DNA of 64,000 nt from Alphaproteobacteria bacterium (lineage in GTDB: Bacteria; Pseudomonadota; Alphaproteobacteria; Rhodobacterales; Rhodobacteraceae): contig JAJRPO010000017.1 in assembly GCA_024280735.1 (NCBI GenBank), positions 1 to 64,000 of the forward strand, in the 5' to 3' direction. Shown one piece after another: positions 55,277 through 63,726 of the stretch. Position 1 is the stretch's first letter, and the number at the start of each line of letters is the position of its first letter. The notes under the pieces were generated by a model that made no database searches, was not told the DNA's origin, and worked only from the letters and a program-made list of their open reading frames with translations. The position numbers and the translations under genes were made by a program.

Positions 55277-57166
55277 ATGACTTATAATGACGTTTACGAG
55301 GGCTGGAAATCCGACCCGGAGGCATTCTGGATGATGGCCGCCGAGGCGATTGACTGGGTTAAAAAACCGACCAAGGCGCTGGACGCTAGCAAGGTGCCAT
55401 TCTACGAGTGGTTCAGCGACGGGGTGGTGAACACCTGTTACAATGCGATCGACCGTCATGTGGAAAACGGGCGCGGTGATCAGGTAGCGATAATTTACGA
55501 CAGCCCGATTACCGGGGCTGCGGGCAAGACGACTTACAGCGAACTACTGGTTAAGGTGGCAAGTTTCGCCGGGGCTTTGCAGGCCAGGGGCGTGGAAAAA
55601 GGCGACCGCGTAATCATCTATATGCCGATGGTGCCGGAGGCGATGATTGCCATGCTGGCCTGTTCGCGCATTGGCGCGGTGCATTCGGTGGTATTTGGTG
55701 GCTTTGCGGCAAATGAGCTGGCAACACGGATTGAGGATTGCACCCCCAAAGCCATTATCGCGGCCTCTTGCGGGATCGAGCCGGGACGGGTGATTGCCTA
55801 TAAACCGTTGCTGGACGGGGCGATTGAGTTGTCTGAGCATAAGCCGGAATTCACGATTGTTTTTCAACGTGAACAACAGGTCTCGGATTTGATTGAGGGG
55901 CGCGATTTCGATTGGAATGCAGTGCAGCAGGGTGTTGCCCCCGCACCATGTGTTCCTGTCAAAGGCAATGATCCTGTCTATATCCTGTACACCTCTGGCA
56001 CCACGGGCCAGCCCAAAGGCGTTGTGCGCCATGCGGGGGGGCATTTGGTGGCGCTGGAATGGACCATGGGGAACTTGTACGGCATCAAACCGGGCGAAGT
56101 TTTCTGGGCGGCGAGTGATGTGGGCTGGGTCGTCGGCCATTCCTATATCTGCTATGGGCCGCTGATCCATGGCGCGACAAGCATTGTGTTTGAGGGCAAA
56201 CCGATTGGCACGCCGGATGCGGGGACGTTTTGGCGGATGATCGAGGAGCATAAAATCTCGGCTTTATTCACAGCGCCGACTGCCTTCAGGGCGATCAAAC
56301 GCGAAGATCCCAAGGGCGAGTTTGTTAAGAAGTATGACCTGTCCAGCTTGCGCACCCTGTTTCTGGCAGGCGAGCGGGCGGATTCCGATACAATCATCTG
56401 GGCGCAAGACCAGTTGAATGTACCGGTAATCGACCACTGGTGGCAAACAGAAACCGGCTTTGCCATTGCCGCTAATCCCGTGGGGATTGAGTTGATGCCG
56501 GTGAAGCTCGGCTCGCCCACGGTGGCGATGCCCGGGTATGATGTGCAGATACTGGATGAGGGCGGTCACGAGGTGGCCGCGGACACCATGGGGGCGATTG
56601 CGATCAAATTGCCGTTGCCACCGGGGACGCTGCCAACGCTTTGGAATGCACAGGAACGGTTTGTCTCGTCTTATCTGACGGCGTTTCCCGGCTATTATGA
56701 AACGGGGGATGCGGGCTATAAAGATGCGGACGGATACCTTTATATCATGGCGCGTACGGATGATGTGATCAATGTGGCAGGCCACCGCCTTTCGACGGGG
56801 CAAATGGAGGAAGTTCTTTCCAGCCATCCAGATGTGGCGGAATGCGCGGTGATTGGGGTGGCAGACGCGCTCAAGGGGCAAGCGCCGCTGGGCTTTTTGT
56901 GCCTGAACGCCGGGACCGACAAAGCCGACGAGGACGTGGTAAAAGAATGTGTGAAATTGGTGCGCGAAAAGATTGGTCCCGTTGCGGCATTCAAGCTGGC
57001 CTGTGTGGTGGATCGCCTGCCCAAAACCCGTTCCGGCAAGATTTTGCGCGGCACAATGGTGAATATTGCTGACGGCAAAAGCTATAAAATGCCGGCAACT
57101 ATTGATGACCCGGTGATTCTTGATGAAATTACCGCAGCACTGAGTAAAATGGGCTTTCCCCACTGA
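55277..57166 (+). CDS. prpE: Propionyl-CoA synthetase
   Basis: A 629-residue AMP-forming ligase that activates propionate. It opens with the PrpE-type ACAS_N region (WKSDPEAFWMMAAEAIDW). The P-loop is YTSGTTGQPKGVVRHAGGH, the A5 region WWQTETGF, and the catalytic Lys lies in TRSGKILRGTM. The length and the RHAGGH feature favour PrpE over acetyl-CoA synthetase. It lies 17 bases after maeB and completes the propionate-to-succinyl-CoA set. Confidence 0.92.
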   Translation: MTYNDVYEGWKSDPEAFWMMAAEAIDWVKKPTKALDASKVPFYEWFSDGVVNTCYNAIDRHVENGRGDQVAIIYDSPITGAAGKTTYSELLVKVASFAGALQARGVEKGDRVIIYMPMVPEAMIAMLACSRIGAVHSVVFGGFAANELATRIEDCTPKAIIAASCGIEPGRVIAYKPLLDGAIELSEHKPEFTIVFQREQQVSDLIEGRDFDWNAVQQGVAPAPCVPVKGNDPVYILYTSGTTGQPKGVVRHAGGHLVALEWTMGNLYGIKPGEVFWAASDVGWVVGHSYICYGPLIHGATSIVFEGKPIGTPDAGTFWRMIEEHKISALFTAPTAFRAIKREDPKGEFVKKYDLSSLRTLFLAGERADSDTIIWAQDQLNVPVIDHWWQTETGFAIAANPVGIELMPVKLGSPTVAMPGYDVQILDEGGHEVAADTMGAIAIKLPLPPGTLPTLWNAQERFVSSYLTAFPGYYETGDAGYKDADGYLYIMARTDDVINVAGHRLSTGQMEEVLSSHPDVAECAVIGVADALKGQAPLGFLCLNAGTDKADEDVVKECVKLVREKIGPVAAFKLACVVDRLPKTRSGKILRGTMVNIADGKSYKMPATIDDPVILDEITAALSKMGFPH

Positions 57167-57196
57167 GTTGCGGGTTGCGTCAATTGGCCTCTCAAA

Positions 57197-57246
57197 TTTG
57201 CAATTATAGCGAGCGGGAATTTTGCAAATCGGGTCGCAAATTGCAA
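57197..57246. promoter_or_regulatory. PccR-like box array upstream of the signalling cassette
   Basis: TTTGCAAT (57197), TTTGCAAA (57221-57228), TCGCAAA (57234) and TTGCAA (57241) lie within 50 bases. The array is between the prpE stop and the start of the gene at 57356, all on the same strand, so it could control the signalling genes rather than prpE. Confidence 0.6.
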
Positions 57247-57355
57247 GCTGCGCGCGGATAGTGTGTTCTTTCTGGTGGGGAATCGAAAAAAACCATGGAG
57301 TTTCGGTGTAATTGCAATAATCTGCGCAATATATGAATACTGAGGAAAGCCGAAT

Positions 57356-57841
57356 ATGACTCACCTGAAGCGTGTAATTGCGTCGCTTGCAATTGTGTTG
57401 GTTTCTTGTTTGCCAAGTTTGGCCGACACAATCCTGACGGTTACAGTCATACGATCAGGGCAAGCTGACCAACGCACAGAATTTTCACGTGAAGATTTAC
57501 AGGCCTTGGGCATGACAACATTGCGCACAACAAATGATTACATCGATGGCCCAGCAGATTTTGAGGGGCCACTGATGCGAGATTTGATTGCTTATGTGGG
57601 CGGCGAGAACGCTAAAATTGCGCGGATGATAGCGAGCAACGACTATACTGTGGAAATCCCTATGGAGGAGTTTTGGGAGTATAAAGTTATTCTTGCCCTT
57701 CAGCAGGATGGCAAGCAGCTCTCTTTGCGGGACAAGGGGCTGATTTGGTTGATGTATCCGATGAGTCAATACGCCAAATTGCAGGACCCGGCATTTAATA
57801 ACCGATTGATTTGGCAATTGGATCGGGTGGCGTTTGAGTGA
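57356..57841 (+). CDS. Periplasmic protein, molybdopterin-domain-like fold
   Basis: A 161-residue exported protein: a signal peptide (about residues 1-23, LPSLA) and a mature domain with DLQALGMTTLRTTNDYIDGP, FEGPLMRDLIAYVGG and the C-terminal GLIWLMYPMSQYAKLQDP. The pattern recalls the sulfite-oxidase molybdopterin-binding domain, though the cofactor Cys is absent, so it may be a sensor or binding protein. Its stop overlaps the start of the histidine kinase gene (GTGA), which ties the two proteins together. Confidence 0.65.
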   Translation: MTHLKRVIASLAIVLVSCLPSLADTILTVTVIRSGQADQRTEFSREDLQALGMTTLRTTNDYIDGPADFEGPLMRDLIAYVGGENAKIARMIASNDYTVEIPMEEFWEYKVILALQQDGKQLSLRDKGLIWLMYPMSQYAKLQDPAFNNRLIWQLDRVAFE

Positions 57842-59493
57842 TTGGCTTTGGTAACTGGATCAAAAGCCTAGGCTTTGTGGCCATTCTGTTAGCGGTTACA
57901 ACGGCCGCTGTTGCGCTTGGGTTTGTGCGGTCCAGCATCACTGACATACGCAACCACTGGCAACAAAATCTGTTGTGGCCTTCTTCGCAATTGGAAATCG
58001 AATATCTACGGTTCCGCGAGGTTTTGATCCGATTTGCGGAGGCTGACCCGCGTGTCGACCAACGCGAAGTAAACAAGAGATTTGACATACTCTGGAGCAG
58101 AGTGAACCTATTTCACCAAGGCGATCCAGGGGGGCGGATAACAGGCTTGCCGATCGCCAAACAGACGATCTCCTCTTTTCAGCAAACACTGCTAGAACAG
58201 GAACCCATTGTTGTTAGTCTGAAAAAGGGTGAGACTGACAAGGCAAAAAGGATCCTCGCGGTTTTTGAAAGTTATGAGACAGCATTGCGCCAATTCAATA
58301 GGCGCGTAATGCGAGGCGAGGTTGCATACGGTTATGACCTGCGGGATGGTTTATCTGTTAACCAAAGGTTATTAACCTGGCTCGGAGCTGGCGCTGTTTT
58401 ACTGTCGTTGGTGTTGCTGGCATATTTTGCATCCGAATCGCGCCGTCAGGGCCGCATCGCGCTCGAGAATATCAAACTGCTAGAACGCGCGCGTTCTGGC
58501 AGCCGGGCAAAAACGGCGTTTTTAAGTATGATGAGCCACGATTTGCGCACGCCGATGAACGGCATTTTGGGTATGATTGCGCTGGCGCGCCGTCAGGGTG
58601 GTATGGCGCAGCAAAATGATATGCTGGAGCAGGCCGCGGATTCAAGTGAACAAATGAGCAATCTGCTCACGGATATTCTAGAGTTTGCCGCCCTTGGCGA
58701 GGCCGATCCGGAACCGGCGCCCGACCCGTTCTTTCTGGAGGAGCTAAGCTGGGATATTATGACCGAATTGGCGCTGTCAGCCCGCCGCGAGGAGCTGAAG
58801 TTTTCCATCACAATGGATGAGGATTGCCCCATTATCCTGTTAGGGGACAAACGGCGGTTAAGACAGATAACGGTGCATCTGGCGCAGTTTTTGGCACGAA
58901 ACTCCGCGCAAAAAACTGTGTTGGTCCACTTGAACTATGAACAGGGGTTCATAAAAATTCAGTTGGCCTTTTGCTTTGACCCGGAGACCGAGAATTGGCA
59001 CCCTGAACGGGTGTTAGGCCCATCGATAAAGCAAGATACCGGTTTTACAAATGACGCATTAGGCCCAGCAATTGCCCGCGGTTTCACTGAAAATATGGGG
59101 GGAGAGTTGTCGTTAACCATGCCCAAGCCCGGGCAGGATACCGGACAGGTCATTTTGACTGTTCCCTTGCAAGCGCGGGAAGCGGCAAATGTTTCGGTGC
59201 GCATTGTGACACAATCGTCCGCGATGGCTGCGATTTGTAAAGGCGCCGTAGGATCGCGCTATGTGACGTTTGTGGAGTCAGATAATTCGGGATCGGCCGA
59301 CACTGTTATCATAGAAGCGGGATCCGATTTCGAAGCTGTTACTTATGCCGAGATGCGTAAATTGCACCCTACAGCAGAGTTCGTGGCGCTGGGTACACCG
59401 AAAGACCAAACGCTGTTTGATGGCCAGATTAATTTGCCTATCGATATTGACGCCTTACGAAACGCTCCCTTCCTACAACCAAAGAGTTGCTAG
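57838..59493 (+). CDS. Membrane sensor histidine kinase with degenerate ATPase and receiver
   Basis: A 551-residue protein starting with GTG. Helices at about 11-31 and 178-198 flank a helical periplasmic sensor of some 145 residues. The HisKA helix keeps the phospho-acceptor His234 (SMMSHDLRTPMNGILGM). The ATPase region looks degraded: the N box reads RQITVHLAQFLARNSA without the usual Asn pair, and the G1 position reads CFDPETENW. A last 100-residue part has the size of a receiver but no clear phospho-Asp motif. It may take phosphate from, or control, the soluble kinase encoded next. Confidence 0.75.
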   Translation: MIGFGNWIKSLGFVAILLAVTTAAVALGFVRSSITDIRNHWQQNLLWPSSQLEIEYLRFREVLIRFAEADPRVDQREVNKRFDILWSRVNLFHQGDPGGRITGLPIAKQTISSFQQTLLEQEPIVVSLKKGETDKAKRILAVFESYETALRQFNRRVMRGEVAYGYDLRDGLSVNQRLLTWLGAGAVLLSLVLLAYFASESRRQGRIALENIKLLERARSGSRAKTAFLSMMSHDLRTPMNGILGMIALARRQGGMAQQNDMLEQAADSSEQMSNLLTDILEFAALGEADPEPAPDPFFLEELSWDIMTELALSARREELKFSITMDEDCPIILLGDKRRLRQITVHLAQFLARNSAQKTVLVHLNYEQGFIKIQLAFCFDPETENWHPERVLGPSIKQDTGFTNDALGPAIARGFTENMGGELSLTMPKPGQDTGQVILTVPLQAREAANVSVRIVTQSSAMAAICKGAVGSRYVTFVESDNSGSADTVIIEAGSDFEAVTYAEMRKLHPTAEFVALGTPKDQTLFDGQINLPIDIDALRNAPFLQPKSC

Positions 59494-59591
59494 CGTGTGG
59501 AGATGTTGGCTTTAAATTGAAATACTCCTATTATTAACAACTTAAAGGTCGTAAGATTGACCTCCTTATTGAGGTGTGATTAATCGAGATC

Positions 59592-61103
59592 ATGCAGATT
59601 CCGAGACGTAAATCCGGCGAAGAAAGTGATTCCACTGTGGAAAGCCAAAAGGCCAAACTTCTTCTGGATCATGATTTACGGTCTGCCTTAACAGATATTT
59701 GGGGGGGAGTGCAGCTGTTGGATATTGCCCAATTCGGGGCCGCGAACAGAACCCAAATTAGCCGCATTTCTGCATCTGCGTCGCTTGCTATCCGGTTGCT
59801 GGATGCGCGTGAAAACTGGAATATGGAGGTGCCTTTAGACCAAAATCCACAGTCCATAAATGTAAGTCAAATGTTGGCTGAAATTAAGCCCAGATGGGTG
59901 GGTCGTATCGCCGCCCAAGGCATGGAATTGTTGTTTAAGATAAACATCGATCCAGCAATTCGCGTGAAATCCGATTTTTTGAGCTTGGAACGTGTTCTGT
60001 CAAACATTCTGGAGAATGCGGCCAAGTTTGCCAATGTCGGGCGAATTGAATTGGCGGTTTCGCAGGGGCCTGATTCTGTTATTTTTCAAGTGTCCGATGG
60101 TGGTCCGGGGTTCAGCAAGTCGGCGCTAGATCAGCTGTTCAGGCAGGGCGGGCGGCCCAGCGACTCGGCCAAACCGGGCTCTGGTCTCGGGTTGTTTATT
60201 GCCTCCGAAATTGTTCAGCAGTTACAGGGCCAGATCACCGTGAAAAATACCGAACCTGGCGCAGTGGTGACGTTCGAGGTGCCAGTTCATTTTGGCGAGG
60301 AACCGGTTCAAGCGCCGAAAGTCGAGAGCCAGATGCTAAACGGGCGGCGAATTTTATTGGCCGAGGATAATCGTACAAATCAAATTGTCGCCAGCCAGAT
60401 GTTGCGGGCTTTGGGCGCGGAAGTTGTGATCGTTGCGGATGGTGTTCAAGCGATGGAGGTTTTGCAACAGCAATCCTTCGACTTGGCTTTGCTCGATATC
60501 GAAATGCCGCGAAAAAACGGCTTGGATTTAATAGAGGAAATCCGTGCTCTTGAAACACCCCTCGCAGAGCTGCCCCTTGTTGCATTGACAGCCTATGCAA
60601 TGCGCGAACATCGACAGCGTATTCTGGAATGTGGTGCGAATGGAATTATTGCAAAGCCCTTGATAAGTATCGATACCTTTGGAAGGGAAGCCCTCCGGCA
60701 CCTGCTAGATGCGCCCGACCATACTGTTGTTTCCACTTCCGACAAGGGGCGTGATGTTGTCGATTTAGAAGTGTACAATGCGTTACGCGATGCGGTTGGT
60801 GATTCTGTATTTTTGGATTTCCTCGACAAGTTGCTCCTTGATCTGGAGGCCGTTGAAAAACGGCTAGCGAGCGCTTTTTCTGGCCAGGATTTCGGTGAAA
60901 TTAGCAGCGCCAGCCACGTGCTCATTTCGCTTTCCGGGGCGATTGGGGCGATAGACCTGTTGAATTCCGCACGTTCCTTAAATACTGCCTGTAATAACGG
61001 TGAGGGCAAACTAACAGCGCACCACGAGGAAAACACGCAGGAACTCTTGGCGGAACTCGTGGCCTTCTTACAGCCAGCAAGTAATAGTAGTAACGGAGTG
61101 TAA
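59592..61103 (+). CDS. Soluble hybrid histidine kinase (HisKA-HATPase-REC-Hpt)
   Basis: A 503-residue cytoplasmic protein with no membrane helix. His27 (LLLDHDLRSAL) is the likely acceptor. The ATPase is complete: N box LERVLSNILENAAKF, G1 VSDGGPGFS, G2 GSGLGLFIA. The receiver (about 252-375) has Asp302 in LALLDIEMPRKNGL and Lys in IIAKPL. The end is an Hpt-type domain with His442 (SASHVLISLSGAIGA). All relay steps are thus present in one chain. It lies 98 bases after the membrane kinase and immediately before the response regulator. Confidence 0.85.
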   Translation: MQIPRRKSGEESDSTVESQKAKLLLDHDLRSALTDIWGGVQLLDIAQFGAANRTQISRISASASLAIRLLDARENWNMEVPLDQNPQSINVSQMLAEIKPRWVGRIAAQGMELLFKINIDPAIRVKSDFLSLERVLSNILENAAKFANVGRIELAVSQGPDSVIFQVSDGGPGFSKSALDQLFRQGGRPSDSAKPGSGLGLFIASEIVQQLQGQITVKNTEPGAVVTFEVPVHFGEEPVQAPKVESQMLNGRRILLAEDNRTNQIVASQMLRALGAEVVIVADGVQAMEVLQQQSFDLALLDIEMPRKNGLDLIEEIRALETPLAELPLVALTAYAMREHRQRILECGANGIIAKPLISIDTFGREALRHLLDAPDHTVVSTSDKGRDVVDLEVYNALRDAVGDSVFLDFLDKLLLDLEAVEKRLASAFSGQDFGEISSASHVLISLSGAIGAIDLLNSARSLNTACNNGEGKLTAHHEENTQELLAELVAFLQPASNSSNGV

Positions 61104-62549
61104 ATGCCAGAATCTATCCTTCTCATCGAAGATACGGCATCTTTGCAGATGGTGTATGAAACAATCTTGCAGAAAGCTGGATTCGAAGTGGATTGCGCCA
61201 ATACTGCGAATGAGGGCGCGCGCTTGTTTGTCAGCCATCAGCACAGAATTGTCTTGCTTGATCTATTGTTGCCAGACCGAAATGGTCTGGATTTGATGGC
61301 GGATATTTTGGCAGATAAGCCGGATACCAAAGTTATCGTTATTACGGCCAATGGGTCGATCAATCGGGCAGTGTCTGCGATGCGCGGGGGGGCCTTTGAT
61401 TTCTTGGTTAAGCCATTTGATGATCAAAGGCTGATCTCGTCAATCAACAATGCCCTAACAGATATAAAGCCACCGCGGCCTGCGGATGCGTCGAGAGCCA
61501 TTAATGAAACGCGTTTTCAGGGATTCATCGGATCTTCTACGATCATGCAGCAAGTGTATCAAAAAATATCGAATATTGGCCGTTCAATGGCAACGGTTTT
61601 TATCACCGGAGAGAGTGGCACAGGTAAAGAGTTATGTGCGGATGCAATCCACGCGATATCCAATAGGTCCAGCGGCCCGTTTGTGCCGCTCAATTGTGGT
61701 GCCATACCGGCAGATCTGCTCGAGTCAGAGGTGTTTGGCCATCTGCGAGGATCGTTCACTGGTGCGATAAACGACAAAATCGGGGCGGCGGCGGCGGCCA
61801 ATGGCGGGACATTATTCCTCGATGAAATCTGCGAAATGGATATGGCGCTGCAAACTAAGTTGCTGCGGTTCTTGCAAACCTCGACGATCCAGCCGGTTGG
61901 CGCCGTAACCCCGCGCAAGGTGGATGTGCGGATAATTTGCGCAACCAACCGGGACCCAATGAAAGAAGTAGAGGCCGGGCGGTTTCGCGAGGACCTGTTC
62001 TATCGTTTGCATGTGGTGCCTATTCACCTGCCACCGCTCAAAGCCCGCGGTGATGACGTCAATGAAGTTGCAAAAATTGCTCTGGCAAAATTCAGCACCG
62101 AGGAGGGGAAGAATTTTTCTGGCATGAGCCAGCAGGTTCAGCAGGTTTTTGCCTCCCATCCTTGGCCGGGCAATGTGCGCCAGTTGTTGAATGTGTTGCG
62201 TAACGCTGTTGTGCTAAACGACTCCGATATTATTGATTTGTCGATGTTGGCACCGGAGTTTTTGAACGCATTATCAACGTCCCCTTCAAGGGGGGAGCCA
62301 GTTTTGTCAGCCACGGCAACTGAAAATTCCAAGGCCCCCCTGGCGCGCACCGAAGACCTTGCCCATGTCGCGCTGGAAACCGGGTATTCTATGGCAGAAA
62401 TTGAACGGATTTTAATTGAAGCCGCGATCAAGCGTTATAACGGGTCGGTTCCGCGGGCGTCGCGCCATCTGGATCTATCCCCCTCTACGGTCTATCGCAA
62501 ACGCGAAAATTGGCTAAAGAGTGATTCCGGCGATGAACAGATAAAATAG
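61104..62549 (+). CDS. Sigma-54-type response regulator (NtrC/LuxO family)
   Basis: A 481-residue regulator: receiver with Asp53 (LLDLLLPDRNG), an AAA+ domain with Walker A GESGTGKELCADAIH and Walker B GGTLFLDEICEMD, and a C-terminal Fis-type helix-turn-helix (PRASRHLDLSPSTVYRKREN). The sigma-54 contact loop reads GSFTGA rather than GAFTGA. It starts directly after the stop of the hybrid kinase gene. With that protein's Hpt domain it forms a LuxU/LuxO-like relay. Its target promoters are unknown; I saw no clear sigma-54 promoter in the window. Confidence 0.9.
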   Translation: MPESILLIEDTASLQMVYETILQKAGFEVDCANTANEGARLFVSHQHRIVLLDLLLPDRNGLDLMADILADKPDTKVIVITANGSINRAVSAMRGGAFDFLVKPFDDQRLISSINNALTDIKPPRPADASRAINETRFQGFIGSSTIMQQVYQKISNIGRSMATVFITGESGTGKELCADAIHAISNRSSGPFVPLNCGAIPADLLESEVFGHLRGSFTGAINDKIGAAAAANGGTLFLDEICEMDMALQTKLLRFLQTSTIQPVGAVTPRKVDVRIICATNRDPMKEVEAGRFREDLFYRLHVVPIHLPPLKARGDDVNEVAKIALAKFSTEEGKNFSGMSQQVQQVFASHPWPGNVRQLLNVLRNAVVLNDSDIIDLSMLAPEFLNALSTSPSRGEPVLSATATENSKAPLARTEDLAHVALETGYSMAEIERILIEAAIKRYNGSVPRASRHLDLSPSTVYRKRENWLKSDSGDEQIK

Positions 62550-62727
62550 CGATGCAAGCTTTGGCGGCTTGGGTGTGAAAAGCCGAATTCTGCCGCTCAA
62601 CGACCCGAGAATCACGCTAGGGAATGGGGTTAACCACAATTGAACACCGAAATGTGCTATTTTTTCGACAATTGGGTTTACTATGTGTCAAAATAAAGGC
62701 AATTTGAAGAAGGTATCTTAGGGGGCT

Positions 62728-63600
62728 ATGATGCGACAGATTGTCGGAATAATTTTAGGGTGTGCGCTGATATTTGCGGCACCCGATGTAAGCAGCGCAA
62801 AAACATTGCGTCAGGTAACAACACCAGCGGAAAATCCGCCTGCCAGCTTTAAGGGCAAGCAGTACGTGGATTCGCGCGGCTGCGTGTTTATTCGCGCCGG
62901 TTTTGGTGGCAAAGTAACTTGGATTCCGCGGGTAAACCGCAAGCGCCAAGTATATTGCAGCAAAACGAATACACCTTCACTGGGAGCGTCACAACTGGCG
63001 GCCTTAGGGAAAAAGCCGGTTATTGTGGATACACCCGCCGAAAACGTGGTGAAAAAGCGCGTTGTTAAGAAATTGGTGCGTAGACCTGCCAAAGTTGCGG
63101 TTGCGAAACCTGTCGTGCGCCAGATAGTGACTGCTCCGGCAGTAACCGCGACAAAACCTGTGGTGCGCCGTCAAACCACTGTGATTAAACTGGGCTATTC
63201 TGGTGGTAACACTCAGCAAGTGCACCCGGGTGATTTAGTGCGCTCACAACGCCGCGGAATTTCACCCCGTCGCCAACAAGTAGAGACCGCACCAATCTAC
63301 CCAGGAGCGCAACAAGTACATCCCGGCGATGTGGTGCGTTCGCGCCGTCTGCGTGCAGCAAAAGAAGCAAACGCCTCGGCCTATGTCACGCCTCGGATTC
63401 AGGGCAAAGTTAAGCGGGTTACAGCCGCTTATTCAACTGACAAGGTTCACGGACTTACCACAGTTGGCACGATCATTACGCCTGATGTAACCGCGTTGGG
63501 CGATGCCCAGATGGCGTTGATCTGGACAAATACCGTGCCGCGCCGTTTGATTAAACGCAAAGTCAGGGTGCGCAAAATTCGGGTCGCTTCAAGCAGCTAG
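62728..63600 (+). CDS. Basic exported protein, SPOR-associated type
   Basis: A 290-residue exported protein. The signal peptide ends at about residue 24 (VSSA). A conserved block follows, KQYVDSRGCVFIRAG and VTWIPRVNRKRQVYC, a pattern that often precedes SPOR domains in Rhodobacterales. The remainder is very basic with repeated KPVVRQ-like and QQVHPGDxVRS segments (the latter twice, about residues 165 and 197). No SPOR domain is evident. It probably sits in the periplasm, perhaps on peptidoglycan. Confidence 0.65.
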   Translation: MMRQIVGIILGCALIFAAPDVSSAKTLRQVTTPAENPPASFKGKQYVDSRGCVFIRAGFGGKVTWIPRVNRKRQVYCSKTNTPSLGASQLAALGKKPVIVDTPAENVVKKRVVKKLVRRPAKVAVAKPVVRQIVTAPAVTATKPVVRRQTTVIKLGYSGGNTQQVHPGDLVRSQRRGISPRRQQVETAPIYPGAQQVHPGDVVRSRRLRAAKEANASAYVTPRIQGKVKRVTAAYSTDKVHGLTTVGTIITPDVTALGDAQMALIWTNTVPRRLIKRKVRVRKIRVASSS

Positions 63601-63623
63601 GCGCAATCCACTTCCTTTGATTT

Positions 63624-63650
63624 CTTTGTTCTTTAAATATCCCCGCCGGA
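63624..63650. repeat. Dispersed Rhodobacterales intergenic repeat, copy 3 (inverted)
   Basis: CTTTGTTCTTTAAATATCCC followed by CGCCGGA is the reverse complement of the repeat seen at 11956 and 48231. Its right part forms the left arm of the terminator palindrome. Confidence 0.55.
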
Positions 63651-63684
63651 GGCAAAAGATATTTGCCTCCGGCGGGGATATTTT
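63635..63684. terminator. Bidirectional terminator palindrome
   Basis: Two perfectly complementary 22-base arms (63635-63656 and 63662-63683), beginning AAATATCCCCGCCGGAGG and ending GGCGGGGATATTT, flank a 5-base loop. It lies between convergent genes and has A/T runs at both ends, so it can stop transcription both ways. Confidence 0.8.
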
Positions 63685-63726
63685 AGGCGAATTCGAAGAT
63701 GCCAGAGCGCCTTGCATTTTGGAGCG

